Source of the DNA: Gnetum montanum
Lineage: Eukaryota; Streptophyta; Gnetopsida; Gnetales; Gnetaceae
Length of the DNA: 25,715 nt
NCBI GenBank assembly: GCA_015680685.1
Contig: MNCI01037673.1
Coordinates: 284,791 to 310,505, forward strand
Direction: 5' to 3'
Below are positions 9,561 through 19,829 of this stretch, one piece after another. Numbering within the stretch: the stretch's first letter is position 1; the number at the start of each line of letters is the position of its first letter. The translations under genes and the position numbers were made by a program. The notes under the pieces were generated by a model. That model was given only the letters and a program-made list of their open reading frames with translations, did no database searches and had not been told where the DNA came from.

Positions 9561-10230
9561 AGTGTACGTATTGAATTCTTGCCTAGCATGTAGGTAAGCT
9601 CCAAGATGATTGCCTTACCCGCAAGGCAATCCAAGGTAGTTCCACCAACAACAACAAGCTTACTACCCAAGTGGACCTCCTCCATAACCTTATGAATAGT
9701 ACCAATAGTGGTACCAACCAAAATAATGGGAAATGCCACCACTAAGGCAATAATACCCTTATAGGAAACCAGATCCATACAGGTACTATGTTCAGCAACC
9801 TATCTCCCTTAAAAGTTTTGCAAGTCATGCATCCTTCCAACATCACTGTTACCCTCTAGGGTACCACCAAACACATTCACCATCTACTCAAGGTGAAAAC
9901 CCATATCTATATCCTTATCAGCCTTCACATCCCTCTACACCTACACCTTCACCTTCAACCCAATTACCTCCTACTCTGTCTATGTAGGGTAAGATTCCTC
10001 CATAGTTGCAACAATGAAATGCTACAAGAGTTGTACACTTACAATAATTTTTTTAACCAAGTGGTCCAGATAATTGATCAAGGAAACAACCTTTTCTTCT
10101 AGCCTAGAAATCCTCTCTAGTCCTCACAACCTAATCTACTTGATCATCCTGCATCTCCATCACCCCCATCCTCTGCATCAAATACCGTCAAGTACCCTTC
10201 AAACCAAGTGCTACCTAGGATCCGCACTAT
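9561..10230 (+). pseudogene. E1 gag C-terminal low-complexity tail
   Basis: Rich in Pro, Gln, Tyr and Ser codons, collinear with E2 1796-2430. No domain is visible. It joins the zinc knuckle to the protease. Reverse-strand and alternate-frame open stretches here follow from the low-complexity composition. Confidence 0.45.
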
Positions 10231-10850
10231 AATGTTAACTCATGTTATTTCTGACTAGATTAAGATTGGTAATCTTCTTGCAAAAAGATCTGATCTAGGA
10301 AGTCCACTCATCTATCTACAGATTGCTAAATAAGAGCCATGTAAAGCTCTTCTTAACTCTAGTTCCAAAGTTAACCTAATCTCCCATAATATGTACAAGG
10401 CCTAGAACCTTCCACCTCTTAAGAAGAGCAACATTTGTTTAAATTAGTAGCTCAGTCGATTACTATTCCTCTACGATTAGCAGAGGACATTCTGATCACA
10501 ATTTGTGGGTGTTCCTATCCTGCTAATTTTTTGGTAACAAAGGTGGACAACTATAAAAGTAACTTTCCCATCATCATGGGAAGAGCTTGGTTAAGCACAG
10601 TCGATGCACAAATGGGTATAAAAGCACCTATCTCTCGAAACATCTAAGGAAAATGAGTTAAAAAAGATTGAGAAGAAGTGTATTCCATGCATCACATATA
10701 GTGATAACAGGTGCAATTGCATGAAAAAGATTTGGTTCATCAAGAGCACATACATTAAAGCATGCAATCATTATGCACAAGAAATTAACATTCAAAGGTG
10801 TCTATATGCAATAGCCACAACGAAAGAGGGCACCTAGTGGTTGATCATTG
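10231..10850 (+). pseudogene. E1 retropepsin-like protease (inactivated)
   Basis: This is the polyprotein protease. The active-site loop at about 10349-10375 reads LLNSSSKVNL; both the catalytic Asp (now Asn, codon 10355-10357) and the Gly of the triad (now Ser) are changed, each by a G-to-A type substitution. The C-terminal half is better kept (10435-10647): LAEDILITICGCSYPANFLV and then FPIIMGRAWLSTVDAQMG, which matches the ILGRPFL region of plant gypsy proteases. A frameshift and a TAG lie between the two halves. Confidence 0.75.
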
Positions 10851-11249
10851 ATTCAGATAATAGCAAAATATGCATGAAGCCAACTAAGAGCCTAACACAT
10901 GCATATGTGGAAGGCATGGACAAAATTAAACAACTTCATTCCTAACTCTCTGATGAAGATGATGATGCCTATTGGGGAGAGTTAGAAATACCTAATCATT
11001 TCAAACAAGAGCCCTTAAAACTAAAAAATTTACTGGTCGGAATGGAGTATGCATTTTAAAAAAATGGTAAACTAGTCATAATTAATGCCAAACTTACTCC
11101 TAAATAAAAAGAAAAATTGTTGAAAGTGGTGAATAAATGGTCAACAACCTTTGCTTGGTTATATCCAGGGCTAATAAGAATCAATCCAAGGATATGTTAG
11201 CATCACATCTACATCAACCTGGCCATGAAGACTAGAAGGTAGACATAGA
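10851..11249 (+). pseudogene. E1 protease-RT linker
   Basis: Collinear with E2 2961-3429. The motif VGMEYAF near 11037-11057 and the LVIINAKLTPK stretch near 11073-11105 mark the conserved connector found before RT in Athila-like polyproteins. The frame is interrupted by TAA codons. Confidence 0.6.
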
Positions 11250-11930
11250 GGGGGCTGAATCCTAAATTGAAGCAAATTGTCAAAGAGGAAATTGAGCAAC
11301 TCCTCAAGGTGGGGTTCATCATCCAATCGTGGATAGTGAGTGGGTTAGCCCACTCATAATAGTACCAAAAAAGGGTGGAAAATGGTAGGTTTGCATCAAC
11401 TTTAGGTTGTTAAATATGGCAACATTTAAGGATCACTTTTCTTTGCCATTTGTGGATCAAGTGTTAGACACAATATCTTAGCATTGTTACTATACTTTCT
11501 TGGATGGTTATAGTGGCTATAACCAAATCCAAATTGCACCCAAAGACTAGGCCAAGATAACATTCATCAGTCCTTAGGAGACTTTTGCATATTGTAAGAT
11601 GCCTTTTGGCTTATGCAATGCCCCTACAACCTTTCAATGCTTGGTCCTTAATATCTTTCAATAGCAAATCAGTAATGGTATTGAAATCTTTATGGATGAC
11701 TTCTCCACCTATGGAGCTACCTTTGAGCAAGCCTTAGAGTGACTTGAGCAAGTATTGAAGAGATGTGTAGAGAATAACCTATGACTCAATTGGCAAAAGA
11801 GCCATCTCATAGTCCAAGAAGGCATTGTGCTAGGGCACTAAATTTCATAAAAATGGATTGAGGTAGACTCAGAAAAGATAAGGGTCATCCAACGAATAAC
11901 ACGCCAACCAGAGACTGTTAAAGATGTTTG
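11250..11930 (+). pseudogene. pol: E1 reverse transcriptase domain (decayed)
   Basis: Key blocks in order: IVKEEIEQLLKVGFI (about 11278-11322), INFRLLNMATFKDHFSLPF (about 11396-11455), LDGYSGYNQIQIA with the first catalytic Asp near 11504, TFAYCKMPFGLCNAPTTFQ (about 11582-11636), IFMDDFSTYG with the Asp pair at 11695-11700, and WQKSHLIVQEGIVLGH near 11792-11838. The blocks are typical of Athila/Tat RT. Stops include TAG 11548, TAG 11575 and TAA 11839, which fall at the same sites as stops in E2. One frameshift lies near 11325. Confidence 0.88.
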
Positions 11931-12560
11931 GTCATTCCTTGGACACATTGGTTACTACCAGTGATTTATTAAGAATTTCTCTAACATTGCAAAGTCATTG
12001 GTAGAGCTTACAAAGAAAGATGCACCTTTCATCTAGACTAAGGAATGTAAACATGCATTCCAACAATTAAAAGAAAAGCTCATAGAAACACCAATCCTAC
12101 AAGCACCAAATTGATCTAAACCATTTCATATTATGATAGATGCATCTAACTACTCTTTGGGAGTTATGCTCATGTAGATGGATGATAAGAAACATCCATA
12201 CTATATCCATTGCACAAGTAGAAGCATTATGAGGGCATAGTTAAATTACACGACCACAAAGAAAGAATTAATAACAATGGTGTATGCATTAGAAAAGTTT
12301 AGACATTATGTGCTAGGGTACAAAGTATTTGTGCATACAGACCATAGTGCAATCCACTTTCTCATGAATAAGTTGACAGTGAGCCCTCATGTCATATGAT
12401 GGCTTGTGATCTTATAGAAATTTGATATCACTATGGTAGATTGAAAAGGAACTGAGAATGTGGTCACTGACCACCTTTCTTGCTTAAGATGGCATAACAA
12501 AGAGGAGGAGAGCCCCCTCTCTGATCAATTTCTAGATGAACTCCTCTTTACTAGAGCAAT
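11931..12560 (+). pseudogene. pol: E1 RT connection and RNase H domain (decayed)
   Basis: The frame reads SFLGHIGYYQ (about 11930), KECKHAFQQLKEKLIETPIL, then the RNase H motifs FHIMIDASNY (first Asp at 12139-12141), NYTTTKKELITMVYALEKF (Glu helix), FVHTDHSAI (Asp kept) and VVTDHLS (last Asp kept). All four carboxylates survive, unlike in E2. Stops include TAG 12238-12240, homologous to a TAA in E2, and others near 12398 and 12416. Confidence 0.85.
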
Positions 12561-12689
12561 AAATGAACAAACACCTAAAAAAGCAATATGGTATAATGGC
12601 ATCCTCACATATCTTCTCACTTAAGATATGCCACAAGACTTGGATTTTAGGAAGAAGCAATAATTTCTTCATCAAGCCAAATACTTCAT

Positions 12690-13938
12690 GGAAATCAAAG
12701 GACACCTGTACAAGGTGTGTGTTGATGGCCTAATTCATTGGTGTGTCCCTAATGAAGATTAACTGTATGTTCTCCAAGATGCTCGTGAACGGCCTTGCAA
12801 AGGCCACTATGCAAGGAGATGCATGACCATAAAAATCCTGATGGCAAGATACTATTGGTCTACAATCTTTAGGGATGCCCACCAATTCATCAAGTCTTGT
12901 GAATGTTGTCAACATGATGGGGGGATGACTGCTCGCACGAAAGGTCCTCAATAATGATTTCAACCATTTGAACCTTTCGACATATGGGACATTAACTTCA
13001 TGGGTTCCATCACACCCATGTCTAATGGGAAGGCATATATTATAATAGCAGATGACTACTACACAAAATGGGTAGAAGCAATAGCTATTACTAATTGTAC
13101 ATCATCCATGGCTGCCAAATTTATACAACAAAATATTGTGAATAGGTTTGGGGTGCCACATTCACTAATTTTTGATAATGGAACTCATTTCAGAGGTGTC
13201 ACATTTAGAAAATTAATGCAACACTTGGGGGTAGAACATAAATTAACAACACCTTATCATCCCCAAGCCAACGGTCAAGCAGAGGTAACCAATCAAGATA
13301 TTACAAAAATACTAACGCGGACAATTAGCAAATATAGGAAGGATTGAAGTAAAAACCTTAACAATGCTCTCTAGGCTTATCATTCAACTTGGAAGCTTCC
13401 TATTAGCTATTATCCCTATGAGTTAGTGTATGGGAGATTTCCAATGCTCCCAATTCAATCTGAGCTCCGTACATTCTCAATGGCCTATGATCTAAACCTT
13501 GACCTAAGTCTAGCACAAAAGGAAATATTGATCAATCTAAACGTGCTAGATGAAAATTGATTGATGGCCTTATCCTTGAATGAGATGAACAAGGCATTCA
13601 GCAAGCAACGTCATGACCTTAGAATTAGAAAAGTAAAACTTCAACCAAGAGATAAGGTTCTTTACTAAAACCCCACACATGTACCCCAAAAGACAAAATT
13701 CCAAACATTGTGGGAGTGACCTTATATAATTGATCAAACCTTTTCCTATGGGGCCACGATAATTTACAAACTTGATAGCCCAAATAAAGAGTAGTTGGTA
13801 AACATCCAACAAGTCAAGCCTTTCCTAGAACCAAGCCAAGTTAGTGTAAACACCACCTCAATGGTTAGAAAACCACATTCTATTTTTTGGATCTCCTCCC
13901 TCCAATTTAGTTGTGAGGGAGATGGCCATTCATGCTAA
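12690..13938 (+). pseudogene. pol: E1 integrase domain and pol C-terminus (decayed)
   Basis: The zinc-binding region spans about 12775-12920: the first His is lost (DARER), while GHYA and the CECC pair remain. The catalytic core is open from 13000 to 13347. INFMG has Asn (12994-12996) in place of the first Asp. The second Asp (FDNGTHF) is at 13174-13176 and the Glu (GQAEV) at 13282-13284, which gives D-x35-E spacing. The C-terminal part reads YIIDQTFSYGATIIYKL and QVKPFLEPSQ (about 13723-13840), as in Athila/Tat integrases. It ends CEGDGHSC and TAA at 13936-13938. TAG 13372-13374 is shared with E2. Confidence 0.88.
13908..13924 (+). promoter_or_regulatory. PPT-like purine run at the end of E1 pol
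   Basis: TTAGTTGTGAGGGAGATGG is the E1 counterpart of the E2 run at 6065-6086. It resembles the terminal polypurine tract upstream of LTR2 and LTR3. Possible central-type PPT or ancestral terminus. Confidence 0.35.
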
Positions 13939-14517
13939 CTATTACCATGGCCTCTTAATTTTTCTATCTTTTTTTTCTCACATTTTTGATTTTCAAATTT
14001 TTCTAATTTTACACCATCTTTAGTAACTTTAAAATTTCTTGATTATTTTACACTTTCTTATATATTTACTTTATTTTTCTTTCTTTTTTTTAAGTCTGAT
14101 ATTTTCTCATTTTTGCTAATAAATTTACTTTATTGTCACAGGACATACTGTAGATGTTGCTATTTACTAATGACGGTTTGTGCTTAATGTGTGATTGTTG
14201 ATGTCTAGTTTCTATTTTTGAATTCTAATGTATGATGACTTTGACATGGTTTATTTTTTATGGAATAGGTAGTGAGTCCATGTCATCTACCTATCCAATG
14301 AACTCTATGGTTTTCCTTGTTCTAGAAATTTAAGGTTTAAAAAAACTTTTAATCAATTAGTAACCTTGGTAGTTCTAGAATTAAGAAGGATCCAAAGGTT
14401 TGTAAAGGGTGTGACTTTAAGGGGACTCAATACTCTTTGTCTTGTTATTCTTGCTTGAGTGCTTGAGTGTTTTTCACAGACTTCTTACTGTTCCATGCTA
14501 ACTAATAATAGGAAGAC

Positions 14518-14670
14518 AAATAAGTCATTACATGGTGTGGTTCCAATTCAAAAAAAGAACAATGGGAATTCAAAGCACATCCATTTTACATGAATAGGTC
14601 CTCACATGGTCTAGTTCCCATTTCAAAAATAAAATAAAATAATGGGAATTGAAAGCACATCCCTTGGATA
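14518..14670 (+). repeat. Local tandem duplication of about 75 bp in E1
   Basis: Two units, about 14518-14591 and 14592-14670, share an AATAGGTC/AATAAGTC..ACATGGT..GTTCC start and a TGGGAATT.AAAGCACATCC end. E2 has a single copy at about 6630-6690. Within unit 2, TTCCCATT and AATGGGAA can pair as an 8-bp stem. Confidence 0.65.
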
Positions 14671-15167
14671 AATAAAAAGACTGCAAGCACTAGTTATGGG
14701 ACTCAAAGAACATTCACCTATGCTTGAAGGTCCCCTCTAACTAAGGCCCTCTCTCTCACTTCCTACTTCTCTTTCCCTTTCTTTGTGGAATAGTGGTTGT
14801 TTTGTGGAAGCACTCTTATGTCTCGAGTGGGTGGATCAATCTTAGAGTGGTAATGCAAAGTCATTAAAAGTGGATGGTTTTGGTCTAGATTGAGAATACA
14901 ACTTCTCAGGTCATTTTAACCACAATTTCCACAAGGGACTTCTCATGACCCCAATTTGGAACTCCGTTCCATCTTCTCTATCATCCATCCCTGCTACTGT
15001 ACTTCGCCTCGCTACCATGTTCTATGTTATGCTATATGTCTTAATCTGATGTGCTGGGATTCATGAGTAAATTCTTTTATGTTGATCTTGGACTTTTCAT
15101 AACCATTAATTGACTATGGGGCCCATGAACTCTTCAGTTGAGGTTATGCAAGGGCAAAAATGGCATG

Positions 15168-15197
15168 AGCCTACTATGGGGAGGATCCACTTGCATA
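15168..15197 (+). repeat. 30-bp block identical in E1 and E2 (E1 copy)
   Basis: Identical to 7008-7037 over 30 bases in an otherwise diverged non-coding region. Confidence 0.75.
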
Positions 15198-15464
15198 GCT
15201 CTTGGCTTGATTAGTTAATGTTCCTTACCTTTGACATCACTACAATCCTATCATTCACATTTTCCATTGCGTAAACTGCTCAGTACTCCTTAATCTTTCC
15301 TTTCATTCATCTACTAAATCAAATTTTCTCCATTTTTCCTAATTTATGAGCTTCAACATCCTCTTCTCATGTTTTCATACTATTCTTGGTCTTCAGAGCT
15401 TTCATTTGACACCAATTTCATGCAAAAACTCTTCATATTTTGCAAGTTTGACTAAGGTTAAAGT

Positions 15465-15590
15465 TTGACTATGGTGGTCAACAATTATGTCGTTGAGGCC
15501 CCATCGATGCACCCACCCTAGTCAATGAGGCCCAGTCAACTAGGCCTCATCTATGCATCACAAAAACCCTATATATACCACCGAACACTT
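15465..15590 (+). promoter_or_regulatory. Internal U3-like promoter candidate in E1
   Basis: Several GTCAAC/GTTGAG words followed by GGCC (for example GTCAATGAGGCC and GTCAACTAGGCC) are clustered as in the LTR U3, and a TATATATA box follows at about 15571-15578. The block lies about 450 bp upstream of ORF3. The E2 equivalent is near 7295-7345 with TATAAATA. A promoter for a separate ORF3 transcript is inferred, not shown. Confidence 0.45.
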
Positions 15591-15722
15591 TGTAATTTTT
15601 GGCCATTTGGTCATAACACAAGGGGAGTTTTGTAATGTTTTAGAGCCCAAAACCTTCTAGAGCTCATAACTTTTCAACCGTTTGTCCAAATCACTTCATT
15701 TTTGATCCTACACTTATCAGAG

Positions 15723-16040
15723 GTAAGATATTTATTATGGGGCTCGCAAACCTTAAGGTTTCTAATGAAAAATTGATGAATTTTTAGAAAATTTTCCTAA
15801 CTTCCCCAAAGGGTTGATAACCTTAACAACATATAAACATCAACTTTTTCACAAATTAACCCTTTCAACAACCTTTGAGATGATTTATTAATAAAAATAC
15901 ATAAATAAATGATAATTGGATTAATTAAAATAGCCATAATCATAGCTTAGCCAAGTGTAAATATCCTTAAGAGATAAGGTATCCCAATTGTTTTAAGGTT
16001 ACACAATAATTGCTAATCCATGGTTTTATTGTGATTACAG
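15723..16040 (+). other. Putative leader intron upstream of ORF3 (E1)
   Basis: AGAG/GTAAGA at 15719-15728 is a good plant 5' splice site. GTGATTACAG at 16031-16040 is a plausible 3' site after a T-rich stretch. The 318-bp interval between them is AT-rich, as plant introns are. The acceptor abuts the ORF3 start. In E2 the donor equivalent (about 7493) has GC in place of GT, and the acceptor region ends ATCAAAG at 19829. Splicing is inferred from consensus only. Confidence 0.4.
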
Positions 16041-18477
16041 ATAGCACCAAAGCAAAAATGTCTACAGGAAGGAGAAACCTCACAACCATAGGAGAAACAA
16101 CCTAGAGGTGGAAGGGGCCAACAAGAACAAGGCCAAGAACTACCTGAGGCAACCCATGCATAGGCACTTAGGTTGCCTGACACTGGAACACTGCTAGCAG
16201 AATTATCCATGCAAGATGACCTTGAGGCCAAAAGGAAGTGGACCCTGTGTTGTTACAAGGTGGACTATAAGGAGTATGGTGCACTCACATCAACAAAGTA
16301 GATTTATTTCAAGATTGTAGCCTATCACCTCAATCCAACGATGAGGCCAAGCAAGGTAACTACTTTCTCCACCTAAGCATGCACCACTCTAAGCAAGAAA
16401 GTTCCCCGTTAACCTTCCACAACTACTATATTTGGAGATTGAGAAGCATTTCAAAGAAAATGAATGTGAAAGGAAGAAAAATTTGAAAGAGGGTAAGCAT
16501 TGTTTACTACTCCAATGACATACTTAGACATACTCCTTTAGCTTCATGGTCTGAGATCATGAAAGAGAAGATGCCAACAATGACTCAATTAGAGGAGCTA
16601 CTGCCACCACCACCCACTTAGGAAACAACACTAGAGGCTTGTGCAACCATTTAACATCTACAAAAAATCTAAGAACAAATCTTGAGTGAACAAGAGGAAC
16701 AAGTGGGGCAGATCAATCTATGTATCAACTAGTGATGAGTTACCTTAATGAGGTGGCCTAAATAGTTAGCCAGATGGAGAGAGGTGGTTACATTTTCTTT
16801 ACCCAAAGAATACAGCTACCTTCAAGGTTAGATCCCAATGCTCAAGAGGTGATGGTGTTATTAGCAACACATCATCTATTTCCAAAAATATCTATGAATG
16901 CCACCTCTTTCTTGGTGAGGTTGGAGGAAGGTGAAGAGGCAACTGTCTTGGTGATGCAACACCAGGGGTAGGAGATAGCGACAGAAGTGGTAGCTGACCA
17001 TGTAGCAGAAACATTGAAAGCACCCGCAACATCTATACTAGATGTATCTACACTTCAAGATGTGTAGACATCTACAACCATGATCAGCAAAAAATTAAAT
17101 GCAGCCTAGCATGAACAATTGCTAGAACGATTAGTAGGAATTGGGCAACCAACTTCAGACATTTTAAATCTTCCAGAGAACATCATCACAACCTAGTCAG
17201 AGCTACTAAATGCAAGCTGAAGATATATTATTTTGAAGGGGCAACTAGAAATGGCCTAAGAGCAAAATCAATGCTTGGCCATAGAAGTTGCCGAACTTCA
17301 TGCCTGACTTGCAGAACAAGCAATCCTCAGCCTAATAGTCACAAGAGATGAAGCTATCAAACAGCTTCAAGAACGATTTCAAAAGGCTAAGGAGGAGGCA
17401 ATGATGGCCATCTTTAAATAGTCCATAATAGAAGCTAAAATGCACTCAATTAAAAAGGACTTAAATCATATGTGCTAGGAGAATGAATCATTGACCGCAT
17501 AGAATCATTGCCTGCAAAATGTTGATACGTAGAAAGATCAAATGTAAGAATTCATTCATCAATAGTAGGAGCAGCTTGCTGGGGTAAATACTGAACTAAG
17601 AAAATTAGCTGTGAATAATTGTAATCTATTAATGGAGGAGGTATGCACCTTACACTAGAGATTGACCATTGAGATTGTCACTTAGAAGAATGAAGCCCTA
17701 AAATTTGAGAAAGTAATAAATCACTATAGGGACCAGGTCAACTTGTAGAAGGAAGTGAATGAAAAACAAATTTAGATGGCAAAGAAGAAACTGAATGAAG
17801 TCCTCTAGCAACTCCAACAAGGAAGAGAAATGTGGTAATCCATCATTAATAGGATCGATGCCTACAACAAAGCAGAGATCCACGCAAAGGAGTTGCAAAT
17901 CAAAGAAATAACAGAGTACATGGAGTTGGCCAATCTTCATTATGCAAACCTAGCAATGCTGACAATTAAATGACTACAGTTAGAATTGGAGAAAAAAGTG
18001 GCTAGCTCGTATATGCTATATGAGGTTCAGTTCAAGCATCACAAGGATGCTAAGCAGAAACTTGAGATTGCTAACACTAAACTCGAAGTTCTCAGACGAC
18101 AATTTAGAGATCAACGATCTATCACTAAGAACCTAACCAAACAAATGAATGACTACCAGGAGCTAAAGAACACAGTCAGGACATTTGACATTGAATGCAA
18201 ATGGTTTTTTTCCTAGTTTGTCAATGCCAAGGAGTTGTTTCTATCAATCCCATGCCCTTGGGATGTGCCTATTTTGATCCACATTAGGGAAGCTGCATGG
18301 ATGATGCATGATCCCAGAAGTAAGAAGGAGAAAATGAAAGCACTATTGGATACTTTCCATCTCCTACCTAAAGTTGCAGTAATAGCAGGATAACTACAGC
18401 CACCTCAACCACCTGTGTGAGAATTTGGTGAAGGTTCCTCAGAGCCTCAGGAACCACCATCACCTAGGACCATTTGA
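16041..18477 (+). pseudogene. E1 ORF3: coiled-coil protein of unknown function (decayed)
   Basis: This is a third reading frame after pol, in the slot of envelope-like genes in Athila elements. The start position has ATA where E2 has ATG. The N-terminal region (about 16041-16230) is Gln/Glu/Pro-rich, then joins YKEYGAL at about 16265; E2 has about 370 bp more at this point. From 16774 to 18477 one frame runs without frameshift, broken only by about 24 stop codons, most of them TAG. It is rich in Glu, Lys, Leu and Gln with heptad-like spacing, so long coiled coils are likely. The C-terminal part reads FVNAKELFLSIPCPWDVPI and ends PRTI-stop, the same ending as E2. I see no signal peptide or membrane segment. 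Function unknown. Confidence 0.7.
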
Positions 18478-18718
18478 TCTTCTTCAATAGCTTCACACCA
18501 TCAAGAAACATGCTATCCAATTTTGAAGATTTGAGTCATGGTGTTCAATTTTGTGTCCTAAACACCATCATATTTTGTAATGAGTTGATTCATACACTCC
18601 ATTTTTTGTCAAGCCTGTTAGTTTTTTTTTTGTTTAAAGAAAAGTCAGTCAATAATCCCATACCTTCCCAATTTTGTAAAAGAACTTAAGGATGAATTTT
18701 CATTTAGCCGTGGAGGTA
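18478..18718 (+). other. E1 3' non-coding region and polypurine tract
   Basis: It contains a 31-bp stretch (18645-18675) identical to E2 22711-22741. It ends with AAGGATGAATTTTCATTTAG and then CCGTGGAGGTA (18708-18718) directly before LTR2. The purine-rich end is the plus-strand primer tract. The upstream AAGGA(T/C)GA(A/G) word resembles the CAAGGACGAG motif found before the PPT in other plant gypsy elements. Confidence 0.75.
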
Positions 18719-19646
18719 TGATGAGTTCCATTTTATCGATTGTGTTGACATGACCTTATCAACATGGCCTCATTGTCTTGGCCTCATCAATGGGGCCTAG
18801 TTGATGCATCATATCATGTGTCAACTTGGCCTCGTTAACGTAGTGTCATGTGTTGGCTATAAATACATGCTTGCAGCTGCATTTATGGAATAAGTAGATT
18901 ATAGTTGCAATGAAGCTCTTGCATTTTTTCCATTCAAAAGTTAGAATTTTTCCCCTAAGTGCCCGTAGTAGGAGTCATGGAGTGTATGGATCTTTATTCA
19001 AGCATTGTTGTACCTAAGCATGGTAGTGTGTGTGGTAATAAAGATGAGCTTTCTGATAAACCTTGCAACACCTTAAATAGATTAGCTATTTTATTTATGT
19101 ATCTAATGTTTTTAATTATTTATTAAATTTTTTCCATTAGTTATTGAATATTTTCTAGTTATTACATTAATGAGTTAATTAAGCCAGATAGATTACACAC
19201 ACAAGTACAACTACTTCGAGTGTAACAAGTATTTGCTTGGTAATCCCAGCAAAGGTATCACTTGGTACACCTAGTAGCATAGCGCTTGGTCACCCAACAA
19301 TAGATACGTGGGTTCAAGACATTTACAGAAAGTGGGAATGGATACTTATGTTAGGATTAGTTAATCAGTTAATTTAGATTAGTTAATCAAATCCATTTTT
19401 ATCTATAATTCAAGCATCCAACTATAAAATATAAAAATGATAAAAATTGAGTGCCTCAATTACACTTAACCATACCAATGAACATCACAAGCGTAATTAG
19501 GAAGACAACGATTGACCTTAAGGCTAGATTCACTTCCTAAAGGGCTAGTGCACTAGAAACAATAAAGTCCATAGAATTTGACTAGATCATGTGTGAATGA
19601 TTTGTGATTTGTATGGTTGGACGTAGGGGTACCTCACTGCTCATCA
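18719..19646 (+). repeat. 3' LTR of E1 (LTR2)
   Basis: A 928-bp LTR starting TGATGAG and ending GCTCATCA, preceded by a polypurine tract and not followed by a PBS, hence a 3' LTR. It aligns with LTR1 throughout, with the TATA box at 18858-18865, poly(A) signal at 19037-19042 and a 25-bp triple repeat at 19234-19308. It has lost U3 CpG sites that LTR1 keeps. Sequence after it resumes E2. Confidence 0.92.
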
Positions 19647-19829
19647 CCATCTACACCAAGTTAAGCCTCATAAACAAACTCTAGTGGCTAATGAATAAAA
19701 TAATCATAACATAATCAATCTACCTTGATCACAAACTAACCTAAGTGTAGCTTAACTAAACGAGAAAGGTATCAAGGAACTAAGGATTACACATTAATTG
19801 CTAATCCTTGGTTATGTTTGTGATCAAAG

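Larger units (their letters stand above)
13939..15830 (+). other. E1 post-pol non-coding region
   Basis: No supported gene. It starts with a T-rich stretch (13940-14110), followed by sequence collinear with E2 6100-7589. It holds a local 75-bp duplication (14518-14670), the 30-bp conserved block (15168-15197), a U3-like promoter block (15465-15590) and a splice-donor candidate (15723). Stops occur in all frames. Confidence 0.6.
7590..19646 (+). mobile_element. Inner Ty3/gypsy retrotransposon E1, near-complete
   Basis: A 12,057-bp Athila/Tat-type element bounded by two LTRs that begin TGAT and end CTCATCA. It contains a PBS, gag, protease, RT, RNase H, integrase, a post-pol non-coding region, ORF3 and a polypurine tract in the canonical order. 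It lies inside E2, a member of the same family. In a sampled 180-bp stretch its two LTRs differ at roughly 20 positions, mostly transitions, so the insertion is old. Compared with E2 it lacks the gag leader and about 370 bp of the ORF3 N-terminal region. All frames are broken, so it is not autonomous today. Confidence 0.9.

Noticed and set aside
16013-16231. A minus-strand frame rich in Cys and Ser
   Set aside because: Antisense to the Gln/Pro-rich start of ORF3 in E1, with no counterpart in E2.
16774-18477. Possible reassigned TAG codon or read-through, because one frame is broken mainly by TAG
   Set aside because: TAA and TGA also occur, pol and the subtilase fragment show the same pattern plus frameshifts, and CHG deamination explains the TAG excess without a new code.
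16041-18477. ORF3 as a classical envelope gene
   Set aside because: The position fits, but I see no signal peptide, membrane anchor or cleavage site; the coiled-coil composition alone does not support an envelope.
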